Notes under the pieces: model-generated | What the model was told of the DNA's origin: nothing | Database searches by the model: none | What the model saw: the letters and a program-made list of their open reading frames with translations, nothing else | Source of the DNA: Bacterioplanes sanyensis | GTDB lineage: Bacteria > Pseudomonadota > Gammaproteobacteria > Pseudomonadales > Oceanobacteraceae | Length of the DNA: 64,000 bases | Direction: 5' to 3' | Assembly: GCF_014652515.1 (NCBI RefSeq) | Contig: NZ_BMYY01000015.1 | Coordinates: 19,315 to 83,314, forward strand | Shown: piece after piece, positions 1 to 7,765 of the stretch | How the letters are laid out: each line of letters begins with the position of its first letter | Position numbering within the stretch: position 1 is the stretch's first letter | Translations under genes and position numbers: made by a program

Positions 1-2
1 CC

Positions 3-890
3 CAGATAATTCATCAGCAAGAAACGGCGGCTTACTTGGAGCCGCAGGGCGACGGCGTGCAAAAAGTTAGCTTCCTGTTTCAGCTGCCGGAGGATAAGCC
101 GGAGAGTGACAGCCCGGAATATCGCGGCACCATCAGCTGGGAGCTCAGTGCCACAGGCATGGTCACCAACGATACCAAAGTACCGGGCACTCAGATCTCT
201 GAGCTGATCGAGCTCAAGCGCACCTGGAAGTTACCTGTACTGTCTCAGGCCTATGCCAGCGCTTTAGGTCTGACTGCTGAGGCCAGCCACGTGTCTATTC
301 CACAGCAGCACCAGCAAAGCGTTGAGCGTCAATACCGCCGTGCCGCCGAAAACAGCGTTGAGCAGCAAATTGATATGCAAACCGATGCGCAAGGAGCCAC
401 CGAGATCATCAGCGAAGCGGGGCGCAACTCGAGTATGTGGGGCACATTACTGGGCTTGGGGGCGATCTTTGGCTTGGTGGGCCTTGGCTTATTGCTGGTC
501 ATGCTGGAAGAAGGCGGTGCATTGTGGCTAATAGCGCCGGTCTTTACGTTGGTCGGCTGGGGCCTGTTTGCTTTGGGTGTATTTCTCGCGGGACGCAAGC
601 TCGAAGCGCGTATTTATCAGGGCAATGTGCAGGTCATTCGCAGCGTATTTGGGCGCCAGCTGTATCAGCGCAGCGGCCAAATTACGTCGCCATCGCAGCT
701 CAGTTTAAAAGAAACCATGAGCTCCACCTCGCAGGATCATGTGAAAACCGAATACATGGCGATTTATGCCGATATCGATGGCAAAAAGATTAAGTTGGCC
801 GAGGGCATTGAAGGGCGCTTAGCCGGTGAAGTGATGATGGATAAAATCAAATCAGCATTGACTCAGGAGCTGGATGCTGAGTTGAGCTAA
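3..890 (+). CDS. Membrane protein of unknown function, 5' end outside window
   Basis: The frame is open to the left edge without a stop, so the true start is probably outside the window; a TTG at 36 is the first candidate start inside. An N-terminal soluble region of about 130 residues contains an extended beta-like stretch. Two adjacent hydrophobic segments follow, about residues 135-157 and 161-186 counted from the TTG, and then a soluble tail of about 100 residues rich in beta-type sequence. I do not recognise the family and assign no function. It reads towards a convergent VOC gene, with 79 bases between them. The coding call rests on length and amphipathic/hydrophobic patterning, and is good; the role is unknown. 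Confidence 0.75.
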   Translation, partial: QIIHQQETAAYLEPQGDGVQKVSFLFQLPEDKPESDSPEYRGTISWELSATGMVTNDTKVPGTQISELIELKRTWKLPVLSQAYASALGLTAEASHVSIPQQHQQSVERQYRRAAENSVEQQIDMQTDAQGATEIISEAGRNSSMWGTLLGLGAIFGLVGLGLLLVMLEEGGALWLIAPVFTLVGWGLFALGVFLAGRKLEARIYQGNVQVIRSVFGRQLYQRSGQITSPSQLSLKETMSSTSQDHVKTEYMAIYADIDGKKIKLAEGIEGRLAGEVMMDKIKSALTQELDAELS

Positions 891-969
891 TAGACTGATG
901 CTCCTTAGCCAACCCAGTGCCAGGCGGCACTGGCTGCCTAGCATAATATCGAGCTATACAGCTAGCGAC

Positions 970-1338
970 TTAGTTAGGCGAATGTAACCCTAGGCGATTA
1001 CCTTCGCTATCTAGAAACAGTGCAAAGAAGCCGCTTTCGTCCGCATGGGGCGTTTTGCTTAATACAATCTTTCCGCCATTGGGCTCTACGCGTGATAATA
1101 CCTGCTGCAAATCATCCCCTGCGTTGAGATACAGGGTCACACCAGAGCTAGAGGGCACACAGCCTTCGCCTTGCATGATAACGCCAACCGTCGATTGCTC
1201 ATCGTAAGGAAATAGCCCCAGCTTGATATCCTCCATCTCCATGACCTCGATGGATACGTCCAAGATGGCACTGTAAAACGCCACGGCGCGGGTTAAGTCG
1301 GTGGCCGGAATCTCAAATATGGCGGCAAGGTTGCTCAT
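970..1338 (-). CDS. VOC (glyoxalase/bleomycin-resistance) family protein
   Basis: This 122-residue protein has the vicinal-oxygen-chelate fold signature. The N-terminus (IFEIPATDLTRAVAFYSAIL) is the usual first beta-alpha unit with the FY pair. The C-terminal half (GGKIVLSKT, then FALFLDSEGNRLGLHS) is the second module ending in the typical D-x-EGN-x-x-GL-x-x. Members bind a metal and act as lyases, dioxygenases or resistance proteins, but the substrate cannot be read from sequence. It lies upstream of, and in line with, a HAD/nuclease cluster on the same strand but separated from it by an AraC gene, so an operon is not implied. A start at ATG 1338 fits the family. Confidence 0.85.
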   Translation of the reverse strand: MSNLAAIFEIPATDLTRAVAFYSAILDVSIEVMEMEDIKLGLFPYDEQSTVGVIMQGEGCVPSSSGVTLYLNAGDDLQQVLSRVEPNGGKIVLSKTPHADESGFFALFLDSEGNRLGLHSPN

Positions 1339-1452
1339 GTTTTTACCCCTTTAGTTTGGATAGACGATTTCATCATCGAAACCAGCTAAACCTAGTACAA
1401 GCATCCAAGATGCCAATTGTAAAAAAACGACAATCATCAGCTGTGGATGCCG

Positions 1453-2265
1453 CTACTTGTAAAAAGCCGTTGAAAGCGCTGTGCTTTTATCGAGTAAAAA
1501 CTTGCTAGGCGATACGCCAGTAAAGTGTTTGAAATCTTTGATAAAGTGCGATTGATCGTAGTAGCGGCTGTTATGCGCGATATCGGTCAGGTTGCCCTCT
1601 TGATTCAACAACAGCTTTAACGCCGTTTGCATGCGCACCAGTTTGCACAGTTGTTTCGGACTCATACCAACCTGCTGTAAGAACTTTCGCTCTAGCTGAC
1701 GTTTTTGGCTAGCATCCTGGCTGGCAACGTCGTCAATCGACACTTGGCCATTGCTGTTCGAGATCAACTGCACGGTTTTTAGCACCAAGTCTTCAATCCG
1801 CTTCTCGTCCGTCAGCCTCTCTAGCAAAAATGCCTCAACCGCCTTGATTCGATCCCGTGTGGTAGGCGCATCGATAATGGCTTGCTCAAGGCGCGAGGCA
1901 TCTGTCTGGCCGAAGACCTCAGCAAGCGGGGTTTCTTTGTTTCTAAGATCTTTTAGCGGCACATCGGCAAACAATGCAAAACCGAAAGGCGAAAAGCTTG
2001 CTGCAAAGCTATTTACATACCCAGTAGGCTGAACGTAGAAAGGCTGGTTGGTCTGGCCCAGTACCATAGCACGGGGCTGCAATACGAACTCAGTGTCTGA
2101 AACAAAGCGACGAATATCATCACCAAGAATAAACGCCAGTTCAATTCCGCCATCGGGCACAATGGTTTGCCTCTCGGAGCTGTGCTCTGGCGGGACTTCG
2201 AGTGTCCAGTAGAAGTTAACAAAGGGGGCTAAGTCTTCACTGGGGTCGAAGGTGTTGTAGTCCAT
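1453..2265 (-). CDS. AraC-family transcriptional regulator (DUF6597-type N-terminus)
   Basis: A 270-residue protein. The N-terminal about 110 residues carry the W-x-L-E...IVPDGGIEL pattern seen in regulators with a DUF6597-like sensor domain. The C-terminal about 100 residues form an AraC helix-turn-helix domain (a QLERKFLQQVGMSPKQLCKLVR-like first HTH, and DIAHNSRYYDQSHFIKDFKH-like second HTH ending in TGVSPSKFL). Such proteins bind promoter DNA and usually respond to a small molecule. Target genes are unknown; the adjacent VOC gene on the same strand is a candidate. The ATG at 2265 is the first start in frame and gives the full sensor domain. Confidence 0.88.
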   Translation of the reverse strand: MDYNTFDPSEDLAPFVNFYWTLEVPPEHSSERQTIVPDGGIELAFILGDDIRRFVSDTEFVLQPRAMVLGQTNQPFYVQPTGYVNSFAASFSPFGFALFADVPLKDLRNKETPLAEVFGQTDASRLEQAIIDAPTTRDRIKAVEAFLLERLTDEKRIEDLVLKTVQLISNSNGQVSIDDVASQDASQKRQLERKFLQQVGMSPKQLCKLVRMQTALKLLLNQEGNLTDIAHNSRYYDQSHFIKDFKHFTGVSPSKFLLDKSTALSTAFYK

Positions 2266-2390
2266 GTTTATTCCTGTAGGCCCGAGAAGCTACGTGGGGA
2301 AAAGCTACCACAGAGTCTGCATTCAACCCAAAAATAGTGTTAAATGGCTGATCATCCAGCCCGGCTTGCAAAGGAAGATAAGGGCACCTC

Positions 2391-2447
2391 TAAATAATTC
2401 GGTGCTCGTTCTGGATCGCCAGAGGGCTCTAGATCACGAAGCCGGTT
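2391..2447 (-). repeat. Dispersed repeat, copy A (inverse of copy at 23761-23817)
   Basis: The reverse complement of this stretch matches 23761-23817 over about 55 bases with only about seven differences, including an identical core gagccctctggcgatccaga. The two copies are 21 kb apart, in opposite orientation, in otherwise non-coding DNA. It looks like a REP-like or miniature mobile repeat; the family is not recognised. Confidence 0.7.
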
Positions 2448-2462
2448 ATCCGCGTTAGTTGG

Positions 2463-3146
2463 CTACAGCAACCTAAGAAGTTCAGAAAGATGCTGGATGG
2501 TATTGGCCGCTGGTACCAGCTCACTCGCGTGATGATAGCCCTGTAACCAGGTGGCCTGCATACCCGCCGACAGCGCACCTTCAACATCATTTATCGGATG
2601 ATCGCCGACATACATACACTGTAATGGCTGAAAGCCGGCGTCTAAGATGGTTTCTATGAAGATGCTGGCGTCAGGCTTAGCCACACCAAAGTCACCAGAG
2701 CTGACCAGCTTGCGAATCAAGGGGCGAAACGAGGTATTTTCCAAGGTTGCCTGGCGCGAAAATTGAGCGCCATTAGAGATAATGCCAAGATAATAACCAT
2801 CGGTATGCAGTTGTTGCAATAAGCGTTTGGCACCGTCCATTTCCACGGTATTTTTAGGAAATTCTACTTGCCAAAACCTAGTGAGCTCATCAGCACCAGG
2901 GTTGTCGGGCCAGTCAAGCTGCTTAGCTAGCTCGCCGCCGATTGCTTCGTACACTTTTTTATAAGGCGAACCCAGCGCTAAATAGCCACCGTTATCTGTT
3001 TGCTTAATAAGATCAGCGATGCGCTCAACATCGGCCTTCACCAAGCGCGACTGGTAAACATCAACAAAAGCCACGGCAAAGCGCTCAATACTGGCCGAGC
3101 GATCCACCAAGGTGTTATCCAAATCAAAAAAGATGGCTTTAATCAT
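2463..3146 (-). CDS. HAD-family hydrolase (phosphatase)
   Basis: Haloacid-dehalogenase superfamily protein of 227 residues. Motif I is at the N-terminus (FFDLDNTLVD), motif II is IISNG, the motif III lysine lies in the VAKPD region, and motif IV is YVGDHPINDVEGA. Together these indicate a Mg-dependent phosphatase with a C1 helical cap, of the YjjG/phosphoglycolate phosphatase type; the substrate is unknown. I start at ATG 3146 because the HAD motif begins five residues later; a longer frame to 3167 lacks support. The start overlaps the end of the upstream nuclease gene by 8 bases, suggesting translational coupling in one transcript with the nuclease and DUF3080 genes. Confidence 0.88.
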   Translation of the reverse strand: MIKAIFFDLDNTLVDRSASIERFAVAFVDVYQSRLVKADVERIADLIKQTDNGGYLALGSPYKKVYEAIGGELAKQLDWPDNPGADELTRFWQVEFPKNTVEMDGAKRLLQQLHTDGYYLGIISNGAQFSRQATLENTSFRPLIRKLVSSGDFGVAKPDASIFIETILDAGFQPLQCMYVGDHPINDVEGALSAGMQATWLQGYHHASELVPAANTIQHLSELLRLL

Positions 3147-3891
3147 TACTCCCTCGATACAGGCCATTTAACACATTTGCCAATCGCTGCGCTGCCAAGC
3201 TGGCTTGTTGATTCCAGATGGTGACATGCTGCTGGTGCAGTTCACTGCCGGCGGTAATGTTTTTATGGGGCTGGCGATAAATCTGGCGGGTAATTTGTAG
3301 CGACTCGCTGGCCCAGTTGTATACGGGCAGTGATGTTGATCGTGACGTTAAGCGCACCGGCGCCAGCGTTTGTGGCTGATACTGCAGTAAGCGTCCATCC
3401 CAGTACTGGTGTAAATTGGTCCGCTCACCGTCAAACTGCAGACGCAAGCGGTTGCCACCCAAATCATCGCTGTAGCTCACATGCATCGGCTGATGCACAT
3501 CGCCGATAAAATGCCCAACAAAGGCCAGTGCTTGCCAGTTTTGTGGCTGCTGTTTTAATAATTGCCATTGTTGTAGTAGCGCCTCGGTCACGCAGCCTTG
3601 GCGACCACAGTCACCGGCACTAACGCGCTCAGCCTTGCGACTGACGTTAATATAGTGCCAGGTTTTGGTGTGCTTGAACTCACTTTTTTTGCGTATTTGA
3701 TCTGGCCAAGCGCATAAATCGGCAAAGTTTTTTACACCCCCTTGGCGGGCGATGGTATTCAACTGCTGCGCCACTTCAGCCGGCAGCGCTTGCTGTGCGG
3801 TACGGCAAATCAAGCGATGCCCATAGCCACTAAACGACCAAGCTTGACTGCTCACTACCGTCAAAGCCAACAATAAAAATAGTGTTTTCAT
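3139..3891 (-). CDS. S1/P1-type zinc nuclease, exported
   Basis: A 250-residue protein with a cleavable signal peptide of about 17 residues, predicted to be cut just before a tryptophan (SQA then WSFSGYGHR). Mature S1/P1 nucleases use exactly this N-terminal Trp as a zinc ligand, followed by a His in GH. Other ligand motifs are visible: DLCAWPDQI, HYINV, and FVGHFIGDVHQPMHV with the H-x3-D-x5-H pattern, then NLHQYWD. The enzyme should cut single-stranded DNA or RNA in the periplasm or outside the cell. It sits between DUF3080 (ATGA overlap upstream) and the HAD phosphatase (8-base overlap downstream). A role in nucleotide or phosphate scavenging is an inference. Confidence 0.92.
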   Translation of the reverse strand: MKTLFLLLALTVVSSQAWSFSGYGHRLICRTAQQALPAEVAQQLNTIARQGGVKNFADLCAWPDQIRKKSEFKHTKTWHYINVSRKAERVSAGDCGRQGCVTEALLQQWQLLKQQPQNWQALAFVGHFIGDVHQPMHVSYSDDLGGNRLRLQFDGERTNLHQYWDGRLLQYQPQTLAPVRLTSRSTSLPVYNWASESLQITRQIYRQPHKNITAGSELHQQHVTIWNQQASLAAQRLANVLNGLYRGSND

Positions 3892-4973
3892 TCATTGCTT
3901 CCTGTTGGAATAAAACCGCATTCGGTCAGTGTTTTGCGCCAAGCTTGAACATGCCGTTGGCTCGCCCTTGTAAAGGTTTGCTGGCGTTGTTCGAGCTCCA
4001 TCAACCACTGTTTATACGCTGCTGGCACAACACCAGCTTGCAGCTCAGATTGGTTAAGTAGCGCTTGCATATCTCGTAGCTGAGCCAGCAGCTGCTTGCC
4101 CAAGCGATCGCTGCGACTCATATACGGCTGTACCTGTGCTAAGTAGAATTTTTGAAAAACGTTAAACAGTATTTTGGCGTTATTCGTTTGCTGGCCAGTG
4201 ATGCACAAAGGTTTGTCAGCAAAGCGCTGCTCCAGCACATCGGCCACACGGTTTAATACATCGGTTTGCAGCGCTTGGGCATGCAGCCATTTGCCCAAGG
4301 TTTCGCCTAATAACAGTTGTTGCTGATGAAACTCCATATCACTGCTTTGATAGGCGTAATCCTGCTGTTGCCAACGCTGGCCTTGGGCGATGGCGTAATC
4401 CAATGCCTGCACACTCAGCGATAGGTGCGCGGGCTCTGCGTCTGTCATTTCCAGCGCGGGTGCTGCCGGGCTGATAAAAGTTTGCCATTCTTTGGCGGTC
4501 AGCCAGGCATTCCACCAAGAGCGCATACGTTGCTGCTGTTTTAGTTGATTGGCGGCGGCCAATTTGGCGGTTAACTCGGGGCGCTTGCTACCCAACTGCT
4601 CGATGCACTTGGGTGCCAGCAATAAAAAATCGCGTTCCATATGCAGCCGCTGACTGGGCTGGGCAACCTTGCCTAGGGTGGAGTTTTTTTGGCCGATGGC
4701 ATAGCCCAGCTCACATTCATTCAGGCGTAAAAATTCTAATAAGCCGACATCGGCCTGGGCCAGTGGCAGTTCAATCTGACGCGTGGGCAGCGCCGGCAGT
4801 TGCACGCTGGCAGGCTCAGCAAGTGGCTGCTCTACCACGCGAGCAACGCGCTCGGCATAATCTTCCAGCCGCTGCGCTGGGCCATTGGAACAGCCCAACA
4901 ACAGCAGGCTAAAACAGGCTATGTAACCACTGCGGACGCGGCGCAAAGGCTTGCTGTAAAGCCACCACTTCAT
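3888..4973 (-). CDS. DUF3080-family lipoprotein
   Basis: A 361-residue protein with a lipoprotein signal: a basic N-terminus, a hydrophobic stretch and a lipobox ending LLLLGC (Cys about residue 28). The rest is alpha-helical and rich in Gln, Leu and Trp, as in the gammaproteobacterial DUF3080 family, whose function is unknown. The ATG at 4973 lies 65 bases inside the end of the upstream TetR gene and is the only start that gives the whole signal peptide. The 3' end overlaps the nuclease start by ATGA, so the regulator, this gene, the nuclease and the phosphatase are probably co-transcribed. Confidence 0.8.
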   Translation of the reverse strand: MKWWLYSKPLRRVRSGYIACFSLLLLGCSNGPAQRLEDYAERVARVVEQPLAEPASVQLPALPTRQIELPLAQADVGLLEFLRLNECELGYAIGQKNSTLGKVAQPSQRLHMERDFLLLAPKCIEQLGSKRPELTAKLAAANQLKQQQRMRSWWNAWLTAKEWQTFISPAAPALEMTDAEPAHLSLSVQALDYAIAQGQRWQQQDYAYQSSDMEFHQQQLLLGETLGKWLHAQALQTDVLNRVADVLEQRFADKPLCITGQQTNNAKILFNVFQKFYLAQVQPYMSRSDRLGKQLLAQLRDMQALLNQSELQAGVVPAAYKQWLMELEQRQQTFTRASQRHVQAWRKTLTECGFIPTGSNE

Positions 4974-5571
4974 CTCGAAATGCCTCGGTTAAAAATGGCC
5001 GTTCCAGGGCAAATACCTGATACACCCCTCCCTGCAGCTGCAACATGTTCTCCGGCTGTCCGCCTTGGGCCAGCAAATGGGTGCGTAAAAATGAAATCCA
5101 GGAGGTCACTACAATCCAGGTATTGAGCGCTAAGCTGTTTAAGTCGTCATCATTGAGGGCAATAATGCCCGCCGTGCGCAGCCCCCGATAAATTGCCACC
5201 ACGCGCTGCAAGCACTGACGAAAAAACGCTTGGTAGTGGCTTTTTAATTGGTCATCCGCGGCCAGCAAATGTTCCATATCGCGATGAATAAAGCGGTAAT
5301 CCCACAGGCCAGACAAAATCCCCTGCAAGTAGGTGATTTTGTCCGTCACCGTCAATGCCCGCTCCTCGGGCACTTCTAGCACCGTCAACACTCGCTGCTG
5401 GTAGCTCATGGCCAGCTCAAAGATGATGGCCTGCTTGTTTTTGAAGTGGTAATACAGGTTGCCGGGCGAAATTTCCAAGTGCGCGGCGATGTGATTGGTG
5501 CTGACGTTGCGCTCGCCCTGCTCGTTAAACAACGCCAGGCTGGCGTCTAAGATGCGTTGTCGGGTGGTCAT
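4909..5571 (-). CDS. TetR/AcrR-family transcriptional regulator
   Basis: A 220-residue regulator. The N-terminal HTH is clear (TTRQRILDASLALFNEQG, then IAAHLEISPGNLYYHFKNK). The C-terminal domain is a helical ligand-binding/dimer domain of no known specificity. I use ATG 5571 because it follows an AAGGG ribosome site six bases away and matches the family N-terminus; the frame continues upstream to 5652 without such a site. It is divergent from the aldehyde dehydrogenase operon. A perfect 7-4-7 palindrome in the shared upstream region (5640-5657) is a likely operator. It probably controls that operon, itself and perhaps the DUF3080/nuclease genes downstream. Confidence 0.88.
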   Translation of the reverse strand: MTTRQRILDASLALFNEQGERNVSTNHIAAHLEISPGNLYYHFKNKQAIIFELAMSYQQRVLTVLEVPEERALTVTDKITYLQGILSGLWDYRFIHRDMEHLLAADDQLKSHYQAFFRQCLQRVVAIYRGLRTAGIIALNDDDLNSLALNTWIVVTSWISFLRTHLLAQGGQPENMLQLQGGVYQVFALERPFLTEAFRDEVVALQQAFAPRPQWLHSLF

Positions 5572-5639
5572 ATTGCCCTTCTTGTCATTTGTGACACGGC
5601 GCTGGCCGTATCGGCCCTGTTGCCGGGAACCTTGACGCT

Positions 5640-5657
5640 TTAGAGTAATCACTCTAA
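5640..5657. promoter_or_regulatory. Candidate TetR operator palindrome
   Basis: TTAGAGT-AATC-ACTCTAA is a perfect inverted repeat with 7-base arms and a 4-base centre. It lies between the divergent TetR gene (start 5571) and the aldehyde dehydrogenase gene (start 5753), the usual place for a local TetR-type repressor site. Binding is an inference. Confidence 0.55.
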
Positions 5658-5752
5658 TAATGGCATAAACGCAGCGTCGTGGGGTGGAAGCCTAATGGCG
5701 TCACCCAAGTTGATCAACTCACTACGCAGACCACCGTCAAGGAGCACAGCTT

Positions 5753-7195
5753 ATGGTCGCCACTGTCGCAGAATTTCGCTCAGATAACGCCGAGTTAGCG
5801 CGAATGAAGGAGCTGTTTCAGGCTCAGCGCCAAGCCTATCGCCAGCGGCCAATGCCGTCACTGGCAGAGCGCCTGGCCGATTTGGGCAAATTGAAAGACG
5901 CTGTGCTCAAACATCAGGATGCCTTGGCCAGTGCGGTCAACCAGGATTTTTCATGCCGCTCGGTGGATGAAACCCGCATTGCCGAAATCATGACCACGGT
6001 CGAAGGCATTAACTACACCAGCAAGCGTTTGCGCCGCTGGATGAAACCTTCGCGCCGTCACGTCAGCATGCTGTTTATGCCCTCTAGCAACCAGGTTATG
6101 TATCAGCCGCTCGGCGTGGTGGGCATTATGGTGCCGTGGAATTATCCCATTCAACTGGCGTTATTGCCGTTGATGACCGCCCTCGCCGCTGGCAACCGCG
6201 CGATGATAAAAATGTCGGAATTCACCCCGGCCACCAATCAAGCATTAAAAACCCTGCTGGCAGAGATTTTTGACGACAAGCAAGTGGCCGTCATTGAAGG
6301 CGAGGTGGACGTTTCCAGCGCCTTTGCTGAGCAGCCTTGGGATCACTTAATTTTTACCGGCTCCACCGCCGTGGGCCGCATCGTCATGGGGGCGGCGGCG
6401 AAAAACTTAACGCCTGTAACGCTGGAGCTGGGCGGCAAATCACCCGCCATTATTGCGCCCGGGGCCGATATGCACGCTGCGGTAGAGCGCATTTGCTTTG
6501 GTAAATCGTTAAATGCCGGCCAAACCTGCATCGCGCCCGACTACGTGCTGGTAGAAGAAGGCCGTCAGCAGGAATTTATCGATACCTACCAAGCCGTCTT
6601 TGCCCGCATGTACCCCAAGGTAAAAGACAACAGCGACTACACCGCCATTATTAATGAGCGCCAGCACGAGCGCTTGCACAGTTGGGTGAGCGAAGCGGCT
6701 GAGCAAGGCGCCAAGGTCACGGTGGTGAATCCGGCCAATGAAGATTTTAGTGGCACGCGCAAAATGCCGCTGCACATTGTTGAAAAGGCCAGCGATGATA
6801 TGAAAATCATGCAGGAAGAATTGTTCGGCCCAGTATTGCCCGTGGTGCCATATCAACACCTGCAACAAGCCATTGACTACATCAACGACCGTGATCGCCC
6901 GCTGGCGCTGTATTTATTCAGCTACGACAAAACCATTCAACAACAAGTGTTGGAGCAAACCCACGCGGGCGGCGTGACGATTAACGACACCCTAATGCAC
7001 ATCGCTCAGGACGATATGCCCTTCGGCGGCATTGGCCCCTCGGGCATGGGCCACTATCACGGCAAAGAAGGTTTTTTGAGTTTATCCAAAGCCAAAGCCG
7101 TGCATAAAAAAGGTAAGTTCAATAGCGGTCAGTTTATTTATCCGCCTTATGGCGGGGCACTGCAAAAATTGATTCAAAAATTATTTATTCGCTAG
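5753..7195 (+). CDS. Coniferyl-aldehyde-dehydrogenase-type NAD(P) aldehyde dehydrogenase
   Basis: A 480-residue class 3-like aldehyde dehydrogenase that oxidises aldehydes to acids. The general base Glu is in VTLELGGKSP (about residue 225) and the nucleophile Cys in NAGQTCIAPDY (about residue 259). The conserved EELFGPVLPV and the MPFGGIGPSGMGHYHG region are present. The closest match by motif style is the CalB/coniferyl aldehyde dehydrogenase group, often found in oil-degrading marine bacteria with a fatty-alcohol oxidising GMC enzyme. An AAGGAG site precedes ATG 5753. It is the first gene of a three-gene run with the Tat protein and GMC oxidoreductase, which suggests alcohol to aldehyde to acid oxidation; the actual substrate is inferred. 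Confidence 0.92.
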   Translation: MVATVAEFRSDNAELARMKELFQAQRQAYRQRPMPSLAERLADLGKLKDAVLKHQDALASAVNQDFSCRSVDETRIAEIMTTVEGINYTSKRLRRWMKPSRRHVSMLFMPSSNQVMYQPLGVVGIMVPWNYPIQLALLPLMTALAAGNRAMIKMSEFTPATNQALKTLLAEIFDDKQVAVIEGEVDVSSAFAEQPWDHLIFTGSTAVGRIVMGAAAKNLTPVTLELGGKSPAIIAPGADMHAAVERICFGKSLNAGQTCIAPDYVLVEEGRQQEFIDTYQAVFARMYPKVKDNSDYTAIINERQHERLHSWVSEAAEQGAKVTVVNPANEDFSGTRKMPLHIVEKASDDMKIMQEELFGPVLPVVPYQHLQQAIDYINDRDRPLALYLFSYDKTIQQQVLEQTHAGGVTINDTLMHIAQDDMPFGGIGPSGMGHYHGKEGFLSLSKAKAVHKKGKFNSGQFIYPPYGGALQKLIQKLFIR

Positions 7196-7204
7196 GGGCC
7201 GTGT

Positions 7205-7738
7205 ATGCTGACAACCAGCCGCCGTGGTTTTATGCAACTCAGTGGCGGCGCCGCCGCTGCCTTAACCTTGGGCTCTTCCCTGGCGTTGATGTCAGGTTGC
7301 AGCCGTGAACCCGCTGACGGGCTCAAGTTTTTAAGCACCGACGATGCCGATTTTCTTGCCACCTTGGCGCCTGTGATTATGGCCGGTAGTTACCCCGGCC
7401 AACTGGGCCCAGAGCAAGCCCGAACACGCCAAGTAGCCGCGCTGGACAGATTAATTGGCACCCTGCAAGAACATGCGCAAAGCCAGCTAAAACAGCTGTT
7501 GTTGGTGATGTCCTCCGCGCCGCTTCGGGCCGCTATGGGCGCGCCCTTTGCTAACTGGCGTGAAGCGTCACCCGAGCAGGTCGAAGCCTTCCTGCTCAGC
7601 TGGCGTGACAGCAGCCTGCAATTAAAACGCATGGGCTACGCCTCATTATGCAAACTGCAAACCATGTGCTGGTACGCCATGCCAGAAAACTACATTGCCA
7701 CCGGCTACCCGGGACCACCGCAAAAAATCCCAGCCTGA
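7205..7738 (+). CDS. Tat-signal small protein, probable partner of the GMC enzyme
   Basis: A 177-residue protein starting with a twin-arginine signal (TSRRGFMQLSG) followed by a hydrophobic stretch and a Cys at about residue 32 (MSGC) that could be a lipidation site. The mature part, about 145 residues, is helical with no enzymatic motif. Size, signal and position directly before a GMC flavoenzyme that lacks its own signal resemble the small Tat subunit of membrane sugar and alcohol dehydrogenases (gluconate 2-dehydrogenase subunit 3 type), which carries the folded flavoprotein across the membrane. That role here is an inference from context. It starts 9 bases after the aldehyde dehydrogenase stop. 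Confidence 0.82.
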   Translation: MLTTSRRGFMQLSGGAAAALTLGSSLALMSGCSREPADGLKFLSTDDADFLATLAPVIMAGSYPGQLGPEQARTRQVAALDRLIGTLQEHAQSQLKQLLLVMSSAPLRAAMGAPFANWREASPEQVEAFLLSWRDSSLQLKRMGYASLCKLQTMCWYAMPENYIATGYPGPPQKIPA

Positions 7739-7765
7739 CTATAACAACGAATTAGCTGAGCAGTT

